From: Helicobacteraceae bacterium
GTDB taxonomy: Bacteria > Campylobacterota > Campylobacteria > Campylobacterales > Sulfurimonadaceae
Assembly: GCA_027056525.1 (NCBI GenBank)
Contig: JALUKO010000376.1
Coordinates: 1-6,556, forward strand
Direction: 5' to 3'
Length of the DNA: 6,556 bases
Each line of letters opens with the position of its first letter. Within the stretch, counting starts at the first letter, position 1. Under the pieces are notes generated by a model. It saw nothing but the letters and a program-made list of their open reading frames with translations. It ran no database searches and was not told the DNA's origin. Both the position numbers and the translations under genes were made by a program. This document shows, one piece after another, positions 1-5,261 of the stretch.

Positions 1-37
1 CTTAAAATATAATAAAAAAGAGTAAACGGCTTCAAGC
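1..37 (-). terminator. Weak candidate terminator downstream of flgZ
   Basis: The only non-coding end of the window. On the minus strand, GGCT-TGA-AGCC (38-28) forms a 4-bp hairpin just after the flgZ stop codon begins, followed eight bases later by TTTTTT and more AT-rich DNA. The stem is short and the T-run is displaced, so intrinsic termination would be weak at best, and the operon may continue past position 1. Confidence 0.25.
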
Positions 38-751
38 CTATTCTTCAGTAGCTTCCACATGGAGAATACGACCACAGTGTGGACATGTTGTAATCTCCTC
101 AGCTTTTATTACATCGGCATATATCTTATCGCTGATAACCATATGGCATCCCATACAGGCTTGATCTTCTACAGGAACTACTGTGGAGTTTTTAGCCCAA
201 CGACGAATTTTTTGATAAAAAGACAAACCTTTTTGGTTCATCGTACCAACAAGCTTCTCTTTTTTAGCAAATACTTCTTGTCTTGCTTTGTTAATTACTG
301 CCAGTTTTTCATCAACTTCTGCTTTTACAGCCTCAAGGTTTGCTTCAAGCTCTACTAAAGATGCTTGAGAAGCTTCCACTTGCTCTTTTTTAGCTTCAAT
401 GATCTTTTCAAGTCTCTCGATCTCTTCATTTGCAAAAGTTACCTGCTCTTTTGCAATCTCCTCTTCAAGTTGTAAAGATTTCATCTCACGTTCAGTTTTT
501 ACTTCAGCGCTTTTTTTAGAGTTCTCTTCCAGTTTTGCTGAAAGTTCTTGAAGGTGCAGTTCATTTTTGTGCTTTTTAAGCTCTTCTTCTTTGATCTCAT
601 TTGTAAGATTTTCAATATCTGAATCTATACTTTGCTTTTTTGCCAGTGCTGCTTCATACTTGTAGTTTGCTTCTTCTATCTGAGGTTCGAATGCATCGAT
701 CTCTTTATCTACATAAGAAAGGTCTATTAGTTGTTTTAGATGCTGGTTCAT
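38..751 (-). CDS. flgZ: FlgZ/HP0958-like coiled-coil C4 zinc-ribbon protein
   Basis: The 237-residue protein has a short N-terminal part (MNQHLKQLIDLSYVDKEID), a long charged coiled-coil hairpin at about 20-165, and a C-terminal zinc ribbon with CMGC (Cys199, Cys202) and CPHC (Cys223, Cys226). This is the zf-RING_7 (C4-type zinc ribbon) layout of Helicobacter pylori HP0958/FlgZ. That protein binds and stabilises sigma-54 (RpoN), also acts on flaA mRNA, and is needed for flagella. The same role here is inferred from the shared architecture and the Nif3 neighbour. I chose ATG 751 because an AAGGAG site ends four bases upstream and homologues begin at this point. The GTG at 784 would add eleven mostly basic or polar residues and has no comparable site. 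The gene is preceded by a 51-base gap, the largest in the run, and its stop lies at the edge of a small hairpin. Confidence 0.88.
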   Translation of the reverse strand: MNQHLKQLIDLSYVDKEIDAFEPQIEEANYKYEAALAKKQSIDSDIENLTNEIKEEELKKHKNELHLQELSAKLEENSKKSAEVKTEREMKSLQLEEEIAKEQVTFANEEIERLEKIIEAKKEQVEASQASLVELEANLEAVKAEVDEKLAVINKARQEVFAKKEKLVGTMNQKGLSFYQKIRRWAKNSTVVPVEDQACMGCHMVISDKIYADVIKAEEITTCPHCGRILHVEATEE

Positions 752-755
752 TGGG

Positions 756-761
756 CTCCTT
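756..761 (-). promoter_or_regulatory. Ribosome binding site that fixes the flgZ start
   Basis: On the minus strand AAGGAG is followed by CCCA and then ATG at 751. This is the most canonical Shine-Dalgarno sequence in the window. It lies inside the extra eleven codons that a GTG start at 784 would add, so it argues strongly for the shorter protein. The spacer is slightly short. Confidence 0.85.
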
Positions 762-789
762 TTTGGCTTGCTTTTTTGTACCACTTTTG

Positions 790-817
790 ACTATAAAAAT
801 CGCTAGATATAGGTGAA
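790..817 (-). promoter_or_regulatory. Possible sigma-70-type promoter for flgZ
   Basis: On the minus strand TATAGT (795-790) matches five of six bases of the -10 consensus and is preceded by a run of T. TTCACC (817-812) lies 16 bases upstream and matches four of six bases of the -35 consensus. Transcription would start near 783, about 32 bases before the flgZ ATG. It overlaps the 3' end of the Nif3 gene. Such matches arise easily in AT-rich DNA, so this is only a candidate, supported by its place in the one real gap in the gene run. Confidence 0.3.
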
Positions 818-1525
818 TGGGTTTTCCGATGATGAAATTATAACTTCTAAACCTAAATTTTTCAAATGTGTTTGTAAAATTTGTGCAAAAAAGTGCTCAC
901 TTTCGTAATGTCCAATGTCAATCAAAGAGAGTTTTATGCTTTTTGCTTCCATCGCATCATGATATTTCACATCACCTGTCAAGAAGCAGTCTGCGTCTAT
1001 AGAGCGCATTAAAGAGCATCCTGATCCTGTTGTAAGTGCAACTCTTTTTACAATATCACTACATTTGACACATCTTGCATGTAAAAGTCCAAAAGCTGAA
1101 GAAACTTTTTTTGAAAAAGTGGTAAAATCTTCATTTACATCAAAATAAGCAACAAAACCATCTTTATGTGTGATGGTGTATCCAAGTACTTCCTGTGCAA
1201 CATATTCATTGAGATGGGTCTGATCAAAGTTGGTGTGCATCGCAATGTTGGAGATATTTTTTTTGATCATTTTTTGGATTAAATTTGCAGGATATTTACT
1301 AAATTCCAACTGTTTAAGACCTCCAAATATGATGGGATGATGTGTAATGAGCAGGGTATCATCATCAAGTGAATCAACAAGTTTTTCATCCACATCTATG
1401 CTCAGAACAACCTTGGTGACCTCTTGGGAAAAATCGCCAATAAGCAGACCGGAGTTATCCCACGACTCTTGTAGTTCAAACGGAGATAAATTATCTAAAT
1501 ATTCATATATATGTGAAATTTTCAT
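803..1525 (-). CDS. Nif3/DUF34-family dinuclear metal protein (GTP cyclohydrolase 1 type 2-like)
   Basis: This belongs to the widespread Nif3 (YbgI/YqfO) family, toroidal oligomers with a dinuclear metal site. The true cellular function is unsettled; the database name GTP cyclohydrolase 1 type 2 rests on limited evidence. The 240-residue length is that of the short form, without the PII-like insert seen in some Gram-positive members. Family motifs are ESWDNSGLLIG (20-30), THHPIIF (61-67) with His62 and His63, MHTNFD (96-101) with His97 and Asp101, TGDVKYHDA (183-191), and DIGHYESE (203-210) with His206 and Glu210. The metal ligands expected from E. coli YbgI are therefore all present. It starts three bases after the TPR gene stop, with a purine-rich AAGAGAAG upstream. 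Nif3 next to a coiled-coil zinc-ribbon gene is a pairing I recall from Campylobacter and Helicobacter. Confidence 0.93.
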   Translation of the reverse strand: MKISHIYEYLDNLSPFELQESWDNSGLLIGDFSQEVTKVVLSIDVDEKLVDSLDDDTLLITHHPIIFGGLKQLEFSKYPANLIQKMIKKNISNIAMHTNFDQTHLNEYVAQEVLGYTITHKDGFVAYFDVNEDFTTFSKKVSSAFGLLHARCVKCSDIVKRVALTTGSGCSLMRSIDADCFLTGDVKYHDAMEAKSIKLSLIDIGHYESEHFFAQILQTHLKNLGLEVIISSSENPFTYI

Positions 1526-1528
1526 AGC

Positions 1529-2113
1529 TTACTTCTCTTGGAGTTTTTCTAGTTCTTCTTTTGCTTCAACAAAATCAGCATCTAACTCCAAAGCACTTTT
1601 ATACATCTCTTTTGCTTCATCAAAGTGTTTCATATCCGCTAAAAGATTTCCATAGTTATAGTATGTAATCGGATTGGAATCATCTATGGCCAAAGACTCG
1701 TTTAGATGCATTCTAGCAGATGAATACTCACCGTTTTTTCTATAAATAGAAGCCATCGCCTGATGGATATAGGTGTTGCTTTTATCAAGTTCCAAAGCCT
1801 CTTTATAGTACTCTAAAGCTTCCGTGTCTCTTTCTTGGAGTGCAAGTGTATAACCCATTTTAAAAAGCGTTTCAGAAGAGTTTGGCGCTTTAATATTCGC
1901 CTCTGAATAGATAGCCAAAGCTTTTTGCAAATCCCCTTTTTGCATCGCTTCATCAGCTTTTTCTATAAGATCTGTTGCATCAAATGTTGAGAAGGCATCA
2001 GCTGTTCTTGAGCCGTCATCCTCTTTTGGTTCTTGCAAAGTTTGTATATGCTCATATATTTTATAGGCGAAAAACGCCGCCGCACCGAGTAGTAGTAGTT
2101 GAAATACTGTCAT
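1529..2113 (-). CDS. Membrane-anchored tetratricopeptide repeat (TPR) protein
   Basis: The exact function is not recognised. The 194-residue protein has one hydrophobic N-terminal helix (about residues 3-17), an acidic linker (about 28-48), and roughly four TPR units at about 46-77, 80-112, 114-147 and 148-181. The units show the usual G/A-Y-A-P spacing, for example KALAIYSEANIKAP and EALEYYKEALELD. TPR arrays are protein-docking surfaces, so this is probably a scaffold or assembly factor at the inner membrane. The side of the membrane is unclear: there is no basic N-terminal region, and only Lys18 follows the helix before mostly acidic residues. The start overlaps the peptidase stop (ATGA), with AAGGA six bases upstream, so the pair is probably translationally coupled. 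A role tied to the peptidase or the cell wall is only a guess from position. Confidence 0.88.
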   Translation of the reverse strand: MTVFQLLLLGAAAFFAYKIYEHIQTLQEPKEDDGSRTADAFSTFDATDLIEKADEAMQKGDLQKALAIYSEANIKAPNSSETLFKMGYTLALQERDTEALEYYKEALELDKSNTYIHQAMASIYRKNGEYSSARMHLNESLAIDDSNPITYYNYGNLLADMKHFDEAKEMYKSALELDADFVEAKEELEKLQEK

Positions 2114-2979
2114 CTATCATCCTTGTTTAAAATATTCTCATTCATAAGTGCCATCAACTGAAGTGGATCAACCTGTACACCGTTTACTCTAGCAGCAAAA
2201 TGTAAATGTGGACCCGTCACCCTTCCGCTTTTACCCGAAAGTCCGATCACCTGTCCCTTTTTTACTCTCTCACCCTCTTGTACCTTAAAACGACTCAGGT
2301 GAAAATAGCACGTATATATTCCCTGCCCGTGATCAACGACAATAGAACCACCTGAGTAAAATCTCTTTTTTACCAGCACCACGACACCGTCATTGGCCGT
2401 TTTTACTCTCTCACCCACTTTAGCGCGATAATCTGTTCCACTGTGGTACCCCTTGAGTGTACCATTATATACCCTTGCTTTTCCAAAGGAGCTTGTGATC
2501 TTGCTTTGCAAGGGAGCGATAAACTCAGAACTTATGTAGCTCTTGGGCGACACAGTGTTGTACACTTTCATGGCTTCAGCGTACTCTTTTGATGCACGTT
2601 TTTTATCTTTTGCACTCAGGTGTACTTTTGAGTTGCTTACTTTGATGTTTTCTTTTGTATACTGAGCATCTTTTACCCGTAAAAAGTATGTTTTTTCTTT
2701 CTCTTTTTCTTTCTCTTCATAGAACAACTTTACTTTTTTATCACTTGGTTTTTCATAATAACTTATAGGTACAAGAGCGTACATTTTACTCTTGCTTAGA
2801 GGGTGTTGCAATATTGTGTAGTATTTGTCATTGTAGAGTAAACTCTTGTACTGCACATCTTTTTCTTTCTCAAAGACAAATAAAACGGTTTTTCCGTTTG
2901 CCACTTCTGAACTTGATATCTCAACATTAAGAGCATGTAAAGAAAGGAAAAAGAAAAAGATAGCTAAAAGAAACTTCAC
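2110..2979 (-). CDS. Exported M23 (LytM-type) peptidoglycan metallopeptidase, GTG start
   Basis: This is a predicted zinc endopeptidase that cuts peptidoglycan cross-bridges in the periplasm. The 289-residue protein begins with a signal peptide (hydrophobic LLAIFFFFLSL, likely cleavage after LHA, residue 16). A beta-rich N-terminal region and a charged linker follow, then the M23 domain at about 153-275. The catalytic set is complete: HSGTD gives Zn ligands His179 and Asp183, YFHL gives His227, and HLH gives His258 and ligand His260. The start is GTG: no in-frame ATG fits the signal peptide, and AAGGA sits six bases upstream inside smpB. A KEKE-rich stretch at residues 88-96 comes from a 12-base tandem repeat. 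The 3' end overlaps the TPR gene (ATGA). Similar enzymes in Helicobacter and Campylobacter (Csd and Pgp proteins) set cell shape, but I cannot assign this one to a named member. Activity is inferred from motifs only. Confidence 0.93.
   Translation of the reverse strand: MKFLLAIFFFFLSLHALNVEISSSEVANGKTVLFVFEKEKDVQYKSLLYNDKYYTILQHPLSKSKMYALVPISYYEKPSDKKVKLFYEEKEKEKEKTYFLRVKDAQYTKENIKVSNSKVHLSAKDKKRASKEYAEAMKVYNTVSPKSYISSEFIAPLQSKITSSFGKARVYNGTLKGYHSGTDYRAKVGERVKTANDGVVVLVKKRFYSGGSIVVDHGQGIYTCYFHLSRFKVQEGERVKKGQVIGLSGKSGRVTGPHLHFAARVNGVQVDPLQLMALMNENILNKDDR
2117..2128 (-). promoter_or_regulatory. Ribosome binding site of the TPR gene, resembling a CsrA site
   Basis: The minus strand reads AAACAAGGATGA, with AAGGA six bases before the ATG at 2113, so it is the ribosome binding site of the TPR gene. 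It also matches 10 of 12 positions of the in-vitro CsrA consensus RUACARGGAUGU, including ACAAGGAUG. There is no good hairpin presenting the GGA in a loop, only a weak AAUA/UAUU closing stem with a large loop. Function as a ribosome binding site is likely; CsrA binding is speculative. Confidence 0.6.
2692..2715 (-). repeat. 12-base tandem repeat, two copies, in the M23 peptidase gene
   Basis: Two perfect copies of GAGAAAGAAAAA (minus strand) lie head to tail and encode EKEKEKEK, part of residues 88-96 of the peptidase, just before the linker to the catalytic domain. The unit is four codons long, so copy-number change would keep the reading frame and only alter the charged stretch. Confidence 0.85.
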
Positions 2980-3431
2980 TAATAATCCTTCATAGCTCTT
3001 GCTATATCACGTTTTTGATCTTTTTCTTTTAAGTCATTTCTTTTGTCGTGGAGTTGTTTTCCCTTTGCTATGGCAACTTGCAGCTTTACAATATTGCGTG
3101 CATTAAAGTAAAGTTGTAAAGGTACGATGGTATAGCCATCACGTGTGACAGATTTGTGCATCTTTTGCAGCTCTTTTTTATGCAGCAAAAGTTTTCTGCT
3201 GCCTCTCTCTTCATGGGAATAATAATGATGCGTTGTCTCAAGCCGCCCTATGTGAGCATTGAACAAAAAGGCTTCATCAGCGACAAAACGTATGAAACTG
3301 TCTTTTAGGTTTACCCGTCCGGCTCGTATCCCTTTCACTTCACTGCCCGTAAGCACAAGACCCGCTTCAAACTTCTCTTCTATAAAATAATCATGATAAG
3401 CTTTTTTGTTTTTTGCTATTGTTTCACCCAT
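2979..3431 (-). CDS. smpB: SsrA (tmRNA)-binding protein SmpB
   Basis: SmpB binds tmRNA and places its C-terminal tail in the empty mRNA channel of stalled ribosomes, starting trans-translation. The 150-residue length is normal. Diagnostic segments are NKKAYHDYFIEEKFEAGLVL (8-27), TGSEVKGIRAGRVNLKDSF (28-46), and the basic tail KGKQLHDKRNDLKEKDQKRD (123-142), which becomes helical in the ribosome. The ATG shares one base with the ispE stop, with a purine-rich AAGAGAG a few bases upstream. The TAG stop shares its last base with the GTG start of the next gene (TAGTG). The tmRNA gene itself (ssrA), which sits next to smpB in some bacteria, is not in this window. Confidence 0.98.
   Translation of the reverse strand: MGETIAKNKKAYHDYFIEEKFEAGLVLTGSEVKGIRAGRVNLKDSFIRFVADEAFLFNAHIGRLETTHHYYSHEERGSRKLLLHKKELQKMHKSVTRDGYTIVPLQLYFNARNIVKLQVAIAKGKQLHDKRNDLKEKDQKRDIARAMKDY
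2986..2990 (-). promoter_or_regulatory. Ribosome binding site supporting the GTG start of the M23 peptidase
   Basis: AAGGA on the minus strand lies six bases upstream of GTG (2979-2977), within the last codons of smpB. Together with the signal peptide that begins exactly at this codon, it makes the GTG start secure. Confidence 0.8.
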
Positions 3432-4207
3432 TATACACTCTCTTTTACTTTAAAAAAACTACTGCCACTGCCACTGAAGTGCCAACCGTGACGATAATAC
3501 TCTTTTAACTCTTTATACTGCTGTAAAGCCGGTTTAAAAAGGTCATTTGCCTCATCAGCCGCCATAGTTTGTAAAATATCCAAAGAAGGTGTGCTTTTAA
3601 GTTCTTGAACCCTAAAACCGTCTATGGGGTCAAAGAAATACTCTCTGTAAACCTGATACACCTTTGGTGTACTGATCTGCAGATCCGGAGTGAACACCTC
3701 AAACGCTAAAAGATCTTCTTTGAACTCCTCAACCACCTCACCTATGCCGCTTACATTTGCACTGTTGTAGTCATAAATAAAAAAGGGGACATCTGCACCC
3801 ACTTCAAGACCTATCTGAGCCAGCTCATTTTGACTCAATCCCAAATGAAGCACTTCGTTGCACATCTTCAGATAGGTTGCCGCGTCACTGCTTCCACCTC
3901 CAAGACCTGCAAAAGCAGGGATCGATTTTTTTACCTTCACGGCATATGTTTGCATCAAAGCTTCTAAAGACTCAGAAGATGTTGCTTTTAAAAGTGCTTC
4001 GTAAGCTTTATATATTGTATTTTGCTGTGTGTCACAGGCAAAATCTCCGATGATCTCAAACTCTTTTGAATCTTTTGCGATAAAAGAGAGTTCATCATAA
4101 AGATTTTGCACTTTCATAAAACGTGAGACAATCTCATGGTACACACCTCTTGTGCCTGTAATTTTTAAAAAAACATTTACTTTGGCATACGCTTTATACA
4201 CTTTCAT
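3431..4207 (-). CDS. ispE: 4-diphosphocytidyl-2-C-methyl-D-erythritol kinase IspE
   Basis: IspE is the ATP-dependent GHMP-family kinase of the methylerythritol phosphate (non-mevalonate) pathway; it phosphorylates the 2-hydroxyl of CDP-methylerythritol in the cytoplasm. The 258 residues carry all three GHMP motifs: YAKVNVFLKI near the N-terminus (Lys9 at the catalytic position), PAFAGLGGGSSDAA as the ATP loop (residues 97-110), and the C-terminal FSGSGSSFF (244-252). GADVPFF (137-143) supplies the catalytic Asp139. The protein is somewhat shorter than the roughly 280-residue enterobacterial enzyme but complete. It follows csrA with five bases between stop and ATG, preceded by an AAGAAG-like purine stretch. 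Its TAA stop shares one base with the smpB ATG (TAATG). Presence of this enzyme means isoprenoids are made by the MEP route. Confidence 0.96.
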   Translation of the reverse strand: MKVYKAYAKVNVFLKITGTRGVYHEIVSRFMKVQNLYDELSFIAKDSKEFEIIGDFACDTQQNTIYKAYEALLKATSSESLEALMQTYAVKVKKSIPAFAGLGGGSSDAATYLKMCNEVLHLGLSQNELAQIGLEVGADVPFFIYDYNSANVSGIGEVVEEFKEDLLAFEVFTPDLQISTPKVYQVYREYFFDPIDGFRVQELKSTPSLDILQTMAADEANDLFKPALQQYKELKEYYRHGWHFSGSGSSFFKVKESV

Positions 4208-4212
4208 AGATC

Positions 4213-4443
4213 TTACTTCTTAAGTATTTTACTTAGAGTGCTCAGATCACTCAATGCAACCTCTTTGGAAGCCGCTATATTGGAGTCTTTCACATCTTCT
4301 AAAAGTTCACTTCTGACTATTGAGATATTTGATGGTGCATCGATGCCGAGCTTAACGACACCTTTGTCAATCGATATAACCTTTATGGTGATATCATCTC
4401 CAATAACAATAGACTCTTCTAATTTTCGAGCTAATACTAACAT
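4213..4443 (-). CDS. csrA: Carbon storage / flagellin translation regulator CsrA
   Basis: CsrA is a dimeric RNA-binding protein that recognises GGA in hairpin loops and blocks or stabilises target mRNAs. In Campylobacter its main target is flagellin mRNA, and FliW antagonises it. The protein has 76 residues. The N-terminal strand MLVLARKLEESIVIGDDI and the segment IDAPSNISIVRSELL fit the family, with the RNA-contact residues Leu4 and Arg44 in place. The His that often precedes Arg44 in gammaproteobacteria is Val43 here. A tail of about 15 residues extends beyond the 61-residue E. coli protein. Asn55 aligns with the Asn needed for FliW binding in Bacillus subtilis CsrA, so FliW control is plausible, though fliW is not in this window. 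The start lies inside truB (seven-base overlap), with AGGA seven bases upstream of ATG. Confidence 0.96.
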   Translation of the reverse strand: MLVLARKLEESIVIGDDITIKVISIDKGVVKLGIDAPSNISIVRSELLEDVKDSNIAASKEVALSDLSTLSKILKK

Positions 4444-5261
4444 GTATATATCCTACCCAGTTCATATGTAACTGTTTGATTTTGAATATTTATAATTGAA
4501 ATATTATCACCGTTATCCAGCCAATAATACCCGTCATTTTTCTCTTTTAGATCTTCTATAGCAAGAACTCTTCCATATTTGAGATTGTCCCTATCCCCTG
4601 TATAAAAATTTTGAGGGATATTTAAAGAGCTTTTTATATCCAAAGCCTCTTCATTATTATAGCGAAACTGCCCTTCACTGAGCCTCTCCAAAGCACTCAA
4701 GCTTCCACACTCCACACCAAGTCTCTGAGCGAGCATATATCCTAAAGAGCGAATATATGTTCCTTCTGAAACAGTTACCTCAAATGTTATGAACGGATGG
4801 CAATAACTCAGAAGTTTGATATCATAAACGCTAGAGTGTATAGTGTTGAGTGTGAACTCTTTTCCTGCTCTAGCAAGATCATATGCCCGCTGTCCGTTAA
4901 TGCGTTTGGCACTGAAAATAGGAGGCTCGTACTCCAGCTCCCCCTCCAACGAGTGCAACACTTCTAAAACTCTTTGCTCGCTAAAGCCTTGCAAGATATG
5001 CACTTTTTCTATCATCTCGGTATCTAAAGAGTCACTACATGCACCAAGCCATAAGGTCGCTCTATAGGTTTTTGGCGTTTTGTTTAAAAAACGAAACAGT
5101 TTCGTATGTGAACCCATCCCTATAAGCAACACCCCTTTTGCAAAAGGATCAAGCGTACCCGAGAAACCTGCTTTTTTTGTTTTGTATTTTCTTTTTAACT
5201 GTGAGAGAAAGAGGTTCGAGCCGATACCCGATGGTTTATATGCTACAAAAAGTCTGTTCAT
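4437..5261 (-). CDS. truB: tRNA pseudouridine(55) synthase TruB
   Basis: TruB converts U55 in the T-loop of tRNAs to pseudouridine and also helps tRNA folding. The 274-residue protein opens with FVAYKPSGIGSN and carries the catalytic motif SGTLDPFAKGVLLIG, with the nucleophile Asp38. Later family motifs are KRINGQRAYDLARAG (about 119-133) and SEGTYIRSLGYMLAQRLG (about 165-182). The residue before SGTLD is Phe33, where the E. coli enzyme has a His (HTGxLDP). I take this as a lineage variant rather than damage, because the rest of the active-site loop is intact. The ATG overlaps the uvrD stop by four bases, and the 3' end overlaps csrA by seven bases, so the three genes are probably co-transcribed and coupled. 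The C-terminal part (about 200-274) is only weakly recognisable by eye. Confidence 0.96.
   Translation of the reverse strand: MNRLFVAYKPSGIGSNLFLSQLKRKYKTKKAGFSGTLDPFAKGVLLIGMGSHTKLFRFLNKTPKTYRATLWLGACSDSLDTEMIEKVHILQGFSEQRVLEVLHSLEGELEYEPPIFSAKRINGQRAYDLARAGKEFTLNTIHSSVYDIKLLSYCHPFITFEVTVSEGTYIRSLGYMLAQRLGVECGSLSALERLSEGQFRYNNEEALDIKSSLNIPQNFYTGDRDNLKYGRVLAIEDLKEKNDGYYWLDNGDNISIINIQNQTVTYELGRIYTC
4451..4454 (-). promoter_or_regulatory. Ribosome binding site of csrA inside truB
   Basis: AGGA on the minus strand is seven bases upstream of the csrA ATG (4443-4441), within the last codons of truB. It is directly preceded by GGGT and a 5-bp hairpin (CAGTT/AACTG, 4458-4474, seven-base loop). The hairpin leaves the site open, so no switch is evident. 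Confidence 0.6.

Noticed and set aside
2066..2078. GGCG-AAAAA-CGCC hairpin near the start of the TPR gene
   Set aside because: It is inside the coding region for the membrane helix (Ala and Phe codons), has no T-run after it on the minus strand, and is too short to be a terminator.
2088..2099. Four AGT trinucleotides in a row
   Set aside because: They encode the leucine run of the membrane helix; too short to call a variable repeat.
2979..3431. A tmRNA (ssrA) gene next to smpB
   Set aside because: No room: both flanks are protein genes overlapping smpB by one base.
4458..4474. CAGTT/AACTG hairpin just upstream of the csrA ribosome binding site
   Set aside because: Only five base pairs, no GGA in the loop, and fully within truB codons; not enough for a riboswitch or autoregulatory site.
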